A stretch of 64,000 nt of DNA from Choanephora cucurbitarum. Taxonomy: Eukaryota > Mucoromycota > Mucoromycetes > Mucorales > Choanephoraceae. The position numbers were made by a program, and so were the translations under genes. The stretch spans positions 372,001 through 436,000 of the forward strand of contig JAIWNI010000007.1 of assembly GCA_025331435.1 (NCBI GenBank), in the 5' to 3' direction. This document shows positions 11,968-24,129 of the stretch, one piece after another. The notes under the pieces were generated by a model. It saw only the letters and a program-made list of their open reading frames with translations. It searched no databases and was not told the origin of the DNA. Each line of letters starts with the position of its first letter. The first letter of the stretch is position 1.

Positions 11968-14724
11968 ATGGGTAATGTTCATCCACCATAAAGAACCATC
12001 CATCCATCTATAGGATAGACATTAGATACACTGAACTAACGCATTTGTCTTCTCTCTCTCTCTTTCTCAATTTTTCGGCAATGATACGCTTTAGTTGTAA
12101 GTATAGACCATCAGCCAACATTACCTTAAGACTCACATTTTATAGAATTTCACTATTGAAGAAATCCGTGGTTTGATGGACAAGGTTACCAACGTCCGTA
12201 ACATGTCCGTCATTGCTCACGTCGATCACGGTAAGTCTACCTTGACCGACTCCTTGGTCTCCAAGGCTGGTATTATTTCTTCTGGTCGTGCTGGTGAAGC
12301 CCGTTTCATGGATACCCGTAAGGATGAACAAGAACGTGGTATTACCATCAAGTCTACTGCCATTTCCATGTACTTCAGAATGGAAAACGAAGAAGACCTT
12401 AAGGAAATCAAGAACCAAAAGACTGACGGTCCTGCTTTCTTGATTAACTTGATCGATTCTCCTGGTCACGTTGATTTCTCTTCTGAAGTTACTGCTGCTC
12501 TTCGTGTTACTGATGGTGCCCTTGTCGTTGTTGACTGTATTGATGGTGTCTGTGTCCAAACCGAAACTGTCTTGCGTCAAGCTTTGAACGAACGTATCAA
12601 GCCTGTTATCTGTTTGAACAAGGTTGATCGTGCTCTTCTCGAACTTCAATTGGACAAGGAAGAACTTTACAACGTAAGTTGATGCTTATCATTTCAAACC
12701 AGTTGCTTATCTTTTTTTTTTAGTCTTTCGCTCGTACCGTTGAATCCGTCAACGTTATCATCTCCACCTACGTTGATGAAGCCCTCGGTGACTGTCAAGT
12801 TTACCCCGAAAAGGGTACTGTTGCCTTCGCTTCCGGTCTTCACGGTTGGGGTTTCACTCTTCGTCAATTCGCTAACCGTTACGCCAAGAAGTTCGGTGTT
12901 GACAAGAACAAGATGATGGTCAAGCTCTGGGGTGAAAACTACTTCAACCCCAAGACCAAGAAGTGGACCACCAAGTCTACTGATGCCGAAGGTAAGCCTC
13001 TTGAACGTGCCTTCAACATGTTCGTCTTGGACCCCATCTACCGTCTTTTCGACTCTATCATGAACTTCAAGAAGGAACAAACCGCCACCCTTTTGGAAAA
13101 GTTGGAAGTTTCTCTTGCCAACGATGAAAAGGATTTGGAAGGTAAGGCCCTTCTTAAGGTCGTCATGCGTAAGTTCTTGCCTGCTGGTGATGCTCTTTTG
13201 GAAATGATCTGTATCCACTTGCCTTCTCCCGTCACCTCTCAAGCTTACCGTTGTGCTCAATTGTACGAAGGTCCCAGCGATGATGAATGTGCTGTCGGTA
13301 TTCGTGCCTGTGACCCTAACGGTCCCTTGATGCTTTACGTCTCCAAGATGGTTCCCACCTCTGATAAGGGTCGTTTCTACGCCTTCGGTCGTGTCTTCTC
13401 CGGTACCGTCCGTGCTGGTATGAAGGTCCGTATTCAAGGTCCCAACTACGTTCCCGGTCAAAAGAACGATTTGGCTGTCAAGTCTATCCAACGTACCGTT
13501 CTCATGATGGGTCGTAACGTTGAAGCTATCGATGACTGTCCTGCCGGTAACATCGTTGGTCTTGTTGGTGTTGATCAATTCTTGGTCAAGACTGGTACCA
13601 TCACCACCTCCGAAGTTGCTCACAACATGAAGGTCATGAAGTTCTCTGTCTCTCCTGTCGTCCAAGTTGCCGTCGAAGTCAAGAACGCCAACGATCTTCC
13701 CAAGCTCGTTGAAGGTCTTAAGCGTCTTGCCAAGTCCGATCCTTGTGTCTTGACCTTCACTTCCGACTCTGGTGAACACATTGTTGCCGGTGCTGGTGAA
13801 CTTCACTTGGAAATCTGTTTGAAGGATCTTGAAGAAGACCACGCTCAAGTCCCTCTTAAGACTGGTGACCCCGTCGTCCAATACCGTGAAACTGTCACTG
13901 CCGAATCTACCATTGACTGTCTTTCCAAGTCTCCCAACAAGCACAACCGTATTTACATGCGTGCTGCTCCTTTGGATGATGAACTCGCTAACGAAATTGA
14001 AGATGGTAAGATCTCTGCCAAGGACGATTTCAAGACCCGTGCTCGTGTCCTTGCTGACAAGTACGAATGGGATGTCACTGAAGCCCGTAAGATCTGGTGT
14101 TTCGGTCCCGATGGTACTGGTCCCAACGTCATGGTTGATGTTACCAAGCAAGTTCAATACCTCGGTGAAATCAAGGATTCTTGTGTTGCTGCCTTCCAAT
14201 GGGCCACCAAGGAAGGTCCTATTGCCGAAGAAATCCTCCGTGGTTGTCGTTTCAACATCTTGGATGTCACCCTTCACGCTGATGCTATTCACCGTGGTGG
14301 TGGTCAAATCATCCCTACTTGTCGTCGTGTTGTCTACGCTTCCGTTCTTACTGCCACTCCTGGTATTCAAGAACCTGTTTACCTCGTCGAAATCCAATGT
14401 CCTGAATCTGCTATTGGTGGTATCTACTCTTGTCTTAACAGACGTCGTGGTACCGTCTTCTCTGAAGAACAAAAGGCTGGTACTCCCATGATGACCGTCA
14501 AGGCTCACTTGCCCATTAACGAATCTTTCGGTTTCACTGGTGATCTTCGTGCTGCCACCTCTGGTCAAGCTTTCCCTCAAGCTGTCTTCGATCACTGGTC
14601 TATCATGTCTGGTAACCCCTTGGAACCCGGAAACAAGGTTTACGATATGATCCGTGCTGTCCGTACCAGAAAGGGTCTTACTCCCGATATCCCTGGTCTC
14701 GACAAGTACTACGATAAGCTCTAA
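11968..14724 (+). CDS. EFT1/EF2: Translation elongation factor 2
   Basis: The proposed exons are 11968-11971, 12095-12096, 12146-12673 and 12724-14724, giving 844 residues (yeast eEF2 has 842). G-domain motifs are intact: [30 protein letters not shown] and NKVD. The C-terminal half has the diphthamide loop ([13 protein letters not shown], target His present) and the conserved end of the family. It catalyses GTP-dependent ribosomal translocation. Codon use is extremely biased (CGT, GGT, GTC, AAG, CTT), unlike neighbours, as expected for a highly expressed gene. The main body is certain. The extreme N-terminus is inferred: the canonical MVNFT start can only be built by joining ATGG, a 2-nt exon TT, and AATTTC; an in-frame TAG sits directly before AATTTC. 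Confidence 0.95.
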
Positions 14725-15042
14725 ATGTAATTCCTTTCTTCTCTCTTTGCAAATAATCGATTGAAATTTAATAAATATGTTTGTTACAAGTCTTACTCTA
14801 ATAATTCAGTACTGTGTTAAATTCGATTGTGGTAACCGACAGCTATTGGACCCGAGAAAAAAGCTGTTGATCTTTCTTTTAGGACATCCTATGACCCTAA
14901 CGATTTACATTTCATACAATGACTATAATTCACATGCTTATTTCACACACAAACAAAGTTGTTAGTTTTAATACCCGCTATTTCTGTTTATACGTAAACG
15001 TATTTTTCTCTCTCCTTTTCTTTATTTCTATTCACTTGAGCA

Positions 15043-16494
15043 ATGGCATTAAGACAAGCTTTTATCGTATCAGCAAAAAGGTATTACAGATAGCAAAGTC
15101 AACTTCAAATCTCAGCTAAACTGTACCTTGCCATTTTAGAACTCCTTTTGGAACTTTTGGAGGAAAGTTAAAAGATGTAACAGGTACAAGCACATAACAT
15201 ATCTTTTCTCTCTCTCTCTCTCTCTTACCAAATATCAATGCATTTTGCAATCAGCTGCTGAATTAGGTGGATTGGCATCAAAGGCAGCCATAGCCGAGTT
15301 ACCAGATAACGTGCCTATCGACTCTGTGATATTTGGTAATGTACTTCAAACAGACGTAGCAGGTGCCTATGTAGCTCGTCACATCGGTCATCGCGCTGGA
15401 TTGCCAGTGTCTGTACCTGCACTTACTGTCAATCGATTGTGTGGTTCTGGTCTTCAAAGTGTGATGAATGCAGCTCAAGAAATAGCCTTAGGCGAAAGCG
15501 ATATTGTCTTGGCAGGAGGCACTGAAAACATGTCGTTGTCACCTTTCACCCTTTCAGGTTCTTCTCGATGGGGACTTAAGTTAGGCCAAGATCCCACATT
15601 AAAAGATTCGCTTTGGACTGCCCTGACAGATCAGTATCCTGTTGCTACACCTATGGGTATCACTGCCGAAAATTTAGCTGAAAAATACACTATCTCAAAA
15701 GATGCATGTGATGAATATGCTTTGCTCAGTCAAAATCGATATGAAAAAGGTTCGAGTGATTAGAATACATGTAGTAAATAGGAAAATAACTCATTTGTGT
15801 CCTCCATACCAGCTTCTAAAGAAGGTATCTACAAAGACGAAATCATTCCAGTAGAAGTCAAAGGTCGTAAGGGACCTGAGCTTTTCTCTGAAGATGAACA
15901 TCCTCGTTTTGGTCTCCAATTGGAAAACTTGACCAAGTTAAAGCCTGTGTTTAAAAAAACAGGTGTTGTATCTGCTGCCAATGCGTCAGGCATAAATGAT
16001 GGCGCAGCTGCTTTGATTATTGCTAGTGAAGACGCAGTGAACAAGTATGGGTTGAATCCAATGGCACGTATTGTAAGCTGGCAAGCTTCTGGAGTGGAGC
16101 CTACCTTGATGGGTTTAGGGCCCGTTCCATCAATTCATGGTGCTCTAAAGCGCGCTCAACTTGAACTTAAGCAGATAGGGATGATTGAGATCAACGAAGC
16201 CTTTGCGGCTCAATATTTGGCTTGTGAGAAGGAGCTTGGTCTCGAACGAGAGATCACTAATATGCATGGTGGCGCTATTGCTGTCGGTCATCCTTTAGGT
16301 GCCTCAGGTGCTCGTATCTTGACTCATCTGTCTTATGCACTTCAGCGTACTAAAGAGAGATATGCTATTGGCTCTGCTTGTATTGGTGGAGGACAGGTAA
16401 GGAATTTGCCTTATAGGAAATGGAAAGACACATTCTAAACATAAAAATTACTGTTATTTGTTAGGGTGTTGCTGTTGTTCTTGAAAAAGTTTAA
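15043..16494 (+). CDS. 3-ketoacyl-CoA thiolase / acetyl-CoA acyltransferase
   Basis: Five exons (15043-15080, 15140-15183, 15255-15749, 15813-16396, 16465-16494) give 396 residues, the same as mammalian ACAA2 (397). The N-terminus MALRQAFIVSAKRTPFG is that of the family. The nucleophile Cys is in NRLCGSGLQS; the GGTENMS loop, the NEAFA motif, the His of GGAIAVGHPLGASGAR, and the second catalytic Cys in GSACIGGGQG are all present. It cleaves 3-ketoacyl-CoA to acetyl-CoA in beta-oxidation or makes acetoacetyl-CoA. No C-terminal PTS1 is seen (it ends VVLEKV), and similarity to ACAA2 suggests mitochondria. Intron 3 has an atypical GTTCGA donor, but the junction restores the family spacing exactly. 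Confidence 0.92.
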
Positions 16495-17118
16495 TTATGC
16501 TTTCTGTCATCAAAGTGTGTGTATTGACTTGATTGTTAAAACATATCAAATAAAGGACATGTTAGTTTTTTTTTTATCAAATGAGTGTGATTGTCGAAAC
16601 GCATCATTCAATTGAAACAGTTGATTTTCAAGCAAGCCTCTTCATGTCATACAATAATATAAAGAATTGCTCAAGCAATGATGTAGGAGCTTAGCTTGTT
16701 ACTAAAACTGAATTTTTGACTGAACACATGGATAGAGTATAAGCATTGAAATTAAACAAATTAACTGAAGAAAGAACGGGTAGCTTTTAACTGGTTTCAT
16801 AGTATTTGCGATTCAAGATCTGCTAGTTTTTGTCTTTCAACTCGCATGGTCAAGCTGTACCTTATCCAAATCTTCTTTACACTTTGATCCTCAATCATGA
16901 TTGGGCAGCATTCTCCCATTTCAGAGTGTACCATGAATTCCAGTCAAAAATTGGCTTGTACCGCTTGTACTACTTTGTTTTACACACAAGCGTACACAAT
17001 ATCTGCTAAGCCTACTCAAGTCATTTATAGGCAAATAGCTTATTTTAGCTTTTTTTTTTCTCTCTTTTCTCTCTTACTCTCTACATTCTATCCCCCTTCT
17101 AACCTTTCTATCTTTTCC
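16495..17118. other. Spacer between thiolase and coiled-coil gene
   Basis: 624 bp with no independent gene. An in-frame ATG at 16897 would extend the downstream protein by 74 residues, but that stretch becomes a T/C-rich leader typical of transcription starts in this window, so it is treated as untranslated. Confidence 0.4.
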
Positions 17119-18210
17119 ATGAACTCTTTGGCAAGCTCACCTTCCATCACATCATTAACTTCTCGACCAGCTGCAGTTAATGATACGAGAGAAAAAATGG
17201 TCGAGAGACGCAACAAACTATTCCAGGATAGCCAAGAAAGATTGTTAGATCAGCTCAAATCCCTTCATGTTCAACTAGATAAGCAAAAGAACGAACAAGC
17301 TCAGATAGAGCAGCAATTGGCATCCTCAAAAGAATCAAATCAGAAATTACGCAAGGAAGTCCATCAACTCCAAAACCAGCTCTATGAGACCACAAAGCCT
17401 ATTCGAGTGACAGACGACGATTACTCAACTATCATTGCTCAGTTGAACAAGTTCATCGGCAAAGTCAACAATTTTCCACCCAATGCTAAATCTCATTTCA
17501 ATCAAGCCAACCGATCCAAGGAGGAGGTCACACAATTCTTTTGTCAGCTTTGGCAAGAAGATCAACAGGAAATCGAAATCTTGTTTCAGCAAGAAAGCCA
17601 ACCTACAGATAAGTTGGACTACAGCTTAATTTCAAATTTGATAGAGCGATATTTGATCGATCGTACCTTGAAGCATGTGTTGACGGCAGACAAAATTCAT
17701 TTAGATTCTTCGTTGAATGCATGCTATGCCAAGATAGATAGTCTTTATCGAAAAACAGGTCATCAGGACTGGGCTAACGATCTTAGACTCAAGACAGCTA
17801 AAGCTACTGCAGAATTGATTCATATCAATGATGCAGAAACTTTAGAAGCTACTCAAGCTACCAAAGAGGCCATTGTCCAGGACATCTTGAGCACTCTCTT
17901 GTTTTTGTTTGACACATCGCAAGAAGATATCAAGAAGCGAGTTGAAAAGATTGTAGATATGGCTGCTGAATTGAGTCTACCTATTCATGGACAAGAAGAT
18001 GCTATTGAGATATATGATCTCAAGAAGGGCGATCCTATCAAGCAAGCTCAAGTCAAACATACCTATCGACAATTGAATCGAGAAACTGTACTGCTTTCTA
18101 TTTCACCTGTCTTCTTGGCCAAGAGTACGGTAGAAAACGAAGATGATATTAACCCTGATACTTATATCGAGCATTACACACTTGTGTATCCTGGAAAAGC
18201 TATTTGGTAA
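17119..18210 (+). CDS. Uncharacterised coiled-coil protein
   Basis: A single exon of 363 residues. Residues about 20-95 are charged and heptad-like (KMVERRNKLFQDSQERLLDQ and on), a probable long coiled coil. The remainder is helical and acidic with no recognised motif and ends in HYTLVYPGKAIW. No signal peptide or membrane segment is seen. The family is not recognised; similar architecture is common among fungal cytoskeletal or transcription-associated proteins, so no function is proposed. The ATG at 17119 follows a pyrimidine-rich leader. There is no intron, which is unusual here. Confidence 0.75.
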   Translation: MNSLASSPSITSLTSRPAAVNDTREKMVERRNKLFQDSQERLLDQLKSLHVQLDKQKNEQAQIEQQLASSKESNQKLRKEVHQLQNQLYETTKPIRVTDDDYSTIIAQLNKFIGKVNNFPPNAKSHFNQANRSKEEVTQFFCQLWQEDQQEIEILFQQESQPTDKLDYSLISNLIERYLIDRTLKHVLTADKIHLDSSLNACYAKIDSLYRKTGHQDWANDLRLKTAKATAELIHINDAETLEATQATKEAIVQDILSTLLFLFDTSQEDIKKRVEKIVDMAAELSLPIHGQEDAIEIYDLKKGDPIKQAQVKHTYRQLNRETVLLSISPVFLAKSTVENEDDINPDTYIEHYTLVYPGKAIW

Positions 18211-18465
18211 GAAGAGGAGGAGCAAAGCAGGAATTATTTATTATCATATAACATTGTCTTGAAGATAATCATTTTACAATAAATAAGTGTATGCTTTTTT
18301 TTTCTTTTGTTTCATAGAGGCCTTCAACATTTTGTGTGTGTGTGTTAGCATGTACATATGAAGAAGAAATGATAAATAAATGTATGTATGTATAAGTGCA
18401 TGTGTGTGAGTATGTAAAAAAAAGAAGAGATGTATGTATAAGATGAAGATAGTAGTATTAGCAGA

Positions 18466-21400
18466 TTATGGATTTCTTTTTTTGTAACAACGATGGCATA
18501 TTTTTAGGTCAGATGGACTGTTAGGATCTATATCCCACCAAATAGGGGTATGTTGAACCCGGCAGCCGTCTGAGGCGCAGGTTCGCTTGAATTTGGAGGC
18601 TTCCTTTGTAGTTTTGGTAGGCAGAGAAATGGAAATTTTGAGTGGTTTAGATGCAGGCGGTGAAGTAACGTAGTCTTCAATATGCACAGCTTCAAGCATA
18701 GCTTCTTTAGGACTAGGTATCTTGGTAGAATGTGAAGGATTTGATAGGTGGTGAGTAGCTCGGAAGCGTCTCATGGCAGGCGTACTTCCTTCAACAACGT
18801 GTTTATAGTGTTTAGCAAACACCATCAAAGAAGACTAAAAAAAAGGTTTATTTTGGTCAGATTGACATCAGAACACAACCATCCTCTCGCTTACTATTCT
18901 GTTATTTCTTACCTCTTGGTTTTCGTCTGTTGTTCTTGTTTCTAACTCAATCAATTTTCGATTGGATAGATTATGAGAAGGACACCATACTTGAGGTACC
19001 ATAAGACCTGAAGGTGAATCCTCTTTAAATAATCCAGCTGGCACAACAGGGCATTTAGCATAAGCACTGTTGCTTTGTGCAATACTCTGAATTTCAAAAG
19101 CCAATCTAAACTGATGGTCAATAGCACATTGAACGTGCACTGCTTTCTTGCACTCTGAGCAAGCAACACAGGCCCCGCGCTTGTCCTGACAGAGCTGACA
19201 GTCAGCATTTAGACGAGCCATATTAACACAGCCAATGTATTCTACAGGCGAAAGCGTGCTTGTGTTGACAAACTTGACTTCAGGGATAAAAGTGGCACAC
19301 TGAACATGAGCCCAATAGTAACCAGCTGTTGGCTTGAGTGTTTGACACTTTGAACTCTGATTGAAACACAAGACGCACTCATAAACATAAGAAGAGACTG
19401 GATTATACTGATTGTCACAAGGATCACAGCGCCATCCTATCTTATCTGCCTTGGAACGAATACCGTAACAATCTGAATGGACAGAAAGGCCACAATCATA
19501 ACATGTATAGAGACGATCGGTAGGACCCATGCGTGCACACACTTGACAAGCAGAGGGTTCGAACTTGAGGACCAAACGATCCTCTTTTGTCTTTTTACTT
19601 GTCTTTGAAGGATACTCACTCAGTCGCTTACGCTTCTTGTCCTCTGTGACAGATGTCAATGAGCAGATCTCAAATCGATTCTTTTGAGTGGATGTTTTAC
19701 CTTCATTTTTGACAGATCCAGCTGAAGCAGTCTGTTGAGCACTGATGGCACTGATGTTGGCAATTCGAACTTCAGGAGAAATAGGCTTTGTTTTAGCATA
19801 CTTCAACCAAAAGACACCACAATCATTACAGAGTACTTTGTTGAATACCTGACGTTTTCGGTCAATATCAGAGGGCGATCTTCTCCAAATATGTGACTTG
19901 TGCGTCAAGCAGTTCATGCACTGATAAGACTTGGTGCTATACGTTGCTCTGGGTACAATAGTAGGATCTGATTCCTCTTCAGTTGTCATGTTGAGCCCTT
20001 GTTCCTCTTCCCTGGCTTCTTTTTCAAGATTAGTATCATCGTTTTCTTTCTCTTCCTCAATCTTTCGTGGAAATTTCTTGAACCGTTTGAGGGGTCGATA
20101 GATCTTGGTCCATTCAGAATAGACAGGCTCATAGCGATCTGTCTTCTTCCACTGATAAAAGAAACGCACAATATCTGCCATGGATTTCGTCTTCACACTG
20201 CTCTTGGCATAGTTTAGGTCATGACCATGATCGCGTATGCTCTGTTCGAATGCCTCAATCTCTCTAGGCGTCCATTCGACTAGATGCTTAAAGTCGGCTT
20301 CAGTCAATTGACACATCTTCTGATAGGCAATATCTGTCTGATAGTTGTTATGTTCCAGTTCTAAGAGGGCTCGGTCAATGAAATCAGAAGAATGGGTCGG
20401 TAAAGATGTGTTTTCTATCGCCTTGACTTTTTCCATATAAGCATCCATTTCCGATCCGCTCAATACATTGGGTCGATAAAGATAGGTTACTGTGTCGTCA
20501 CTACCACGCACCGGTAATTGTGGTGGCATATCATCGAGATTCGGTAAACTAGCTGATGTGTCTTTGGGACTTGATTCAGCTACATTAATAGCAGCCAATC
20601 AACACACTATCTTACTGTTTCTTGTTTAAATTCTTTTACCTGATCTTTTGCTACCATTTGCGTTTTGAGTTGCATTTTTCTGTCCCTTGGATCTTTTTTC
20701 AGATTTTTTTGATTTCGATGAGTGACCTGTCTTGCCTACAGAGGATGAAGGGGACTGAGCCTCACTTGCTGGAGATAGACTTCGATGACTGTTGACGGAA
20801 CCAAGTTCAGGTATAGTTGCTTGATATTTTGTACCAATTCGACTTTTTACTCTTGGATAAATTCGATCATCCACATCTATTGATTCAAACCCCGAAGCAG
20901 CGTAATTTTTTTTGGTAAGTATAGATGGAGTAAGGGAGGGGGGGAAGCTTACCTAAGATATCACGAATGTGTGTATTTACACCAAAGTATCTAAACGGCC
21001 ACATATGGGTCATCTTTACTTGTTGAGCTTAAAGAAACAAAACAAGTAGAAAAAGAAAAGTACATGAGTGTCATGTCCTAGCTGTTTCTTAAAAAAAGAA
21101 AGAAACTTACATTTCAGGCCTTTGTTTTTTAGTTTAAGCTTAATGCTGGTGTCAGAGATGGGTGAAAAACCATCTGCAGATGAGAGTTTCGTGTCTTCTT
21201 TTGAAAGCAACGTATAGGCTTGCTTAGGTTGAACTCGAAGCACTTGTGAGCGAGTGTAGCGCGTTTGCCGTTTTGTGTCTGCTCGATTGGTAGTGTCATT
21301 GGTTTCATTCTCTTTATCATTGGACAGAGAAGGTGATGTGACACGACTGTTGGCATTGGACATGTTGGCAGCACTTTGAGGGCTTGAAGCAGCTGAAAGT

Positions 21401-22199
21401 GCCTCTTGTCGTGTACAAAAAGCGCATTGCCAGGCAAATCCTTTTGAAGGCTTGCGAACCAAAGGAGGGTTCAAGCAAGCCATATGATAACTCTTTTGAC
21501 AAGCTGCACATTTAACAGAGACAGCACTACATCAACAGAAATAAATTAAGCTTCTTCTCCCTCTTCCATGGACTCTGATGTTACCTTTGACACCATTCCT
21601 GACATACGCAACAGATACGTCTGGCTACTGTTAGATCAGCAGCCTTTCCCTGTTCAACCACAATGAATTGATAGCGTTGCTTCAATGCCTCCAATGTGTC
21701 CATAGGTACATTTTGAACTGTCTCGCATGGTACTACATCGTAAACACGCTGAATGTATCTATCGTACAATTGATTGTAGTAGAAGTTGTCCTCTGTCTTA
21801 CGGTAGGTGTCCATTTGATCCTGTGGAATATAGTATTTGTGCGTCACTGTACATTTACCGCGAATGGAAGAAACAGGGTTGATATCTGAATGCATGGTAG
21901 CTACCAATAAACAAGGATCGGCCGATTTCCTGTTGATGACATCTTTGGGTCGGTTGAACCAAGCTATACGAGCTTGAAGGCCTTTGCGTTTACGAGACGT
22001 ACAGAACTCCATCACTCTACCTATATAATAAGGTTCGCCCAAGTGCTCTGGTGCAAGATAAACATGATCTAGAAGAGCTTCATTAGCTCATGCCGTTTGC
22101 ATATACTATTTTCAAGAAGTATGTACCGTTAATGCAGATCGTTGTACCATCAGGCAATATGGTAGAATTTATCTGATGAGCAGGCTTGATGTCTGACAT
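18466..22199 (-). CDS. SNT2: SNT2-like chromatin reader (BAH-PHD-ELM2-SANT-GATA-PHD-ePHD)
   Basis: Seven exons (22127-22199, 21585-22077, 21111-21526, 20953-21027, 20640-20876, 18913-20579, 18466-18834) give 1109 residues. Domains in order: BAH about 25-155 (DHVYLAPEHLGEPYYIGRV), PHD 180-225 (CCVCQEWC...CAACQKSYHMAC), ELM2 from about 353 (YPRVKSRIGTKYQATIP), SANT about 535-590 (WTPREIEAFEQSIRDHG), a GATA-type finger about 650-700 (CMNC...CNDC), PHD about 780-830, extended PHD about 838-925, and a last Cys-rich finger near the C-terminus (CASDGC...CHRC). Yeast Snt2 and fission yeast Snt2/Lid2 complexes bind modified histone H3 and recruit Rpd3-type deacetylase in stress responses. All joins keep domains intact. 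Confidence 0.93.
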
Positions 22200-22393
22200 G
22201 CCGACTTTTGTAAACCAATAATTTAAAAAAAAAAAGAAAAGAAAGAGAGAATAAGAAAAATTAAGGGAAATCTCACTGGTAAAAAAATTTTAAAAAAATA
22301 ATAAGGTGGTTTATTAAAGAGAATATGATTAAGTGTACAGAAAGAAGAGAGTATAAATAAGGTAACGAATCTACAGGGAAACAAACAGTATGT

Positions 22394-24129
22394 TTAGAAG
22401 GCTTGCTTGCTGGCTTCACGCTTTTCAGCCCAAGATTTAATGATCTGTAATGCAGCAACGTAGCAAAGGGTCATTGAGGTTAAGGCAACGCAGACATTCA
22501 TCAAGAACATAGAATCTACATTGTTTCTACGTAGCCATAGCAAGGTACCTGCATTAGACGCCATAAATAAGATAGAACCACAGATCAAGAGAAAGGCACC
22601 CAGCAATTCGCTTGGGGGACGAGAGGGCTGGGCATCTTGAGGTTGATTGCGATAGAGTGTGATGTAGGTCAGACATCGACAGAGAGCAGCACAGGCCAAC
22701 AAGAGACCCCACATGTAATGGATATTGGAAGAGTACTGTGTGTCTTGATGATGATTGCCCATGGAGATACCCGTCATCAGGACGGTTAAGGCAGGGAATG
22801 GATTCAATGAATAACCATCCTTCTGAACTTCAGTACGGTTGACAGTCAGCACAGTGCGTTCCAACAGACGGCGTACAGCACGGCTTTCAACCAGGATACC
22901 AATCAGACCGCACCACCACCACATAAAGGCAAGACTGGCATGTTCAAGGTCCTTATGGGTCCAACGACTGTCTTGACCAAAATGTTCCATCCAGGTATTG
23001 GTGATACCATAGACAAAGATCAAAGAACACTCAATCATCTCAAAGCTAAAAGAGGAGCCATTCTGAACGCGATTCCAGGCCCAGCCACGATTAGCAAAGG
23101 CACCTAAATAGCGACCAAAAGTGCCAATGCCATAAAAGAAAAAGATGCCACCCTTGATCAAATGAGCAATGCAGCCCAACACTTCCCAAGATCGACAGAC
23201 GCCGTGATAGACCACCAATCCACTCAATGTTTGAACAAAGATCAGGACAACAAATGTTCTGCCCATCACTTGATGGTAGTAACGACAGACGACAGTAGTA
23301 AAGCGGTTATAGGCTAAAGTGACAAATGCATTTTTGACGACATTGGGTATATAGGGTGATGCCATTTGAAACATACGCATCGTGACGTTTTCGGAGTGTG
23401 AATTGACTTGAATGTCATGGCCCGACATCATAAATTGACGGCGATCATCATCGTCTTCATCCTCTTCCATAGCATGACGACTGCGTTCATGCTTATCAAG
23501 GTCAAATTCACCCATGTGAAGTGTTTCACCACTAGCCTCGCTATGACGATCTGAACTAGCACTAAGAGTAGAAGGACCGGGTGAATGAATGAGATGCTCT
23601 TCTTCTTCTTGTACACGCTCATAATTGTGTCTTTCAACTGCATTAGCCACTTTACGGACAATGCCTACAGCCATTTGGACAATCATAAACAAGAAAAGAA
23701 TCCAACCCAATGTGTGGTGTGAATTACCAGCATACAAATGAGGCGTAGAGTGACCATAGAGTTTGGCAAAGAAGAAGCCAACCATTGCGAAACAGAAAGA
23801 GAGAAGTTGAACGGGCACATGGAGTGAAGATTTAGCAATACCGAGCATTACACCTGTCAAACAAACATCAGCTTATTTTTTTTTCTATAGAAAAAAAGAC
23901 AAAACTTACCAATTGGCATTAATACCCAGAAAGCAATGACCATCATAGCGACATGAATATAAAAGTAGCCTTTCTCGGCAGGGAAAAGAGCATAAGACAT
24001 AGGCTCATCGCCAGTAGCATTAAAAGCAGGTACAGGTTCATCTCCCATCATACCAGCATGATGGTGTTGTGCTTTTGTGAATTGCACATAGAACAAGTTG
24101 AAGATTAACAAGCTAAACCACTTGTACAT
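22394..24129 (-). CDS. YTP1-like polytopic membrane protein (DUF2427 + Ytp1 domain)
   Basis: Two exons (23910-24129, 22394-23853) give 559 residues. A cleavable signal peptide (about residues 1-20) is followed by His-rich lumenal residues, then a cytochrome b561-like four-helix region with His in and near helices (SSLHVPVQL, LYGHSTPHLYAGNSHHTLGW), a long acidic Ser-rich loop, and a second set of helices (Ytp1 domain, with FEMIECSLIFVYGITNTWMEH and MGNHHQDTQYS). The His residues suggest haem or metal binding, but the biochemical role of YTP1 proteins is unknown. It likely sits in the secretory pathway or plasma membrane. Confidence 0.85.

Noticed and set aside
12081..12145. U12-type AT-AG intron after an ATG at 12081 in EF2
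   Set aside because: The site ATACGCTTT and CCTTAAG resemble minor-spliceosome signals, but this gives Met-Asn-Phe and lacks the conserved Val, and a perfect GTAAGT donor lies inside. The 2-nt exon model reproduces the family N-terminus exactly. Kept only as an alternative.
12694..14595. 633-codon open frame antisense to EF2
   Set aside because: It is a by-product of extreme codon bias on the sense strand; its composition (Thr/Val/Asp-rich) follows from GGT/GTC/AAG codons, and no family motif is seen.
16897..17118. 74-residue N-terminal extension of the coiled-coil protein
   Set aside because: Half of it translates a T/C-rich leader into Phe/Ser/Leu runs; the ATG at 17119 fits the usual leader-to-start pattern here.
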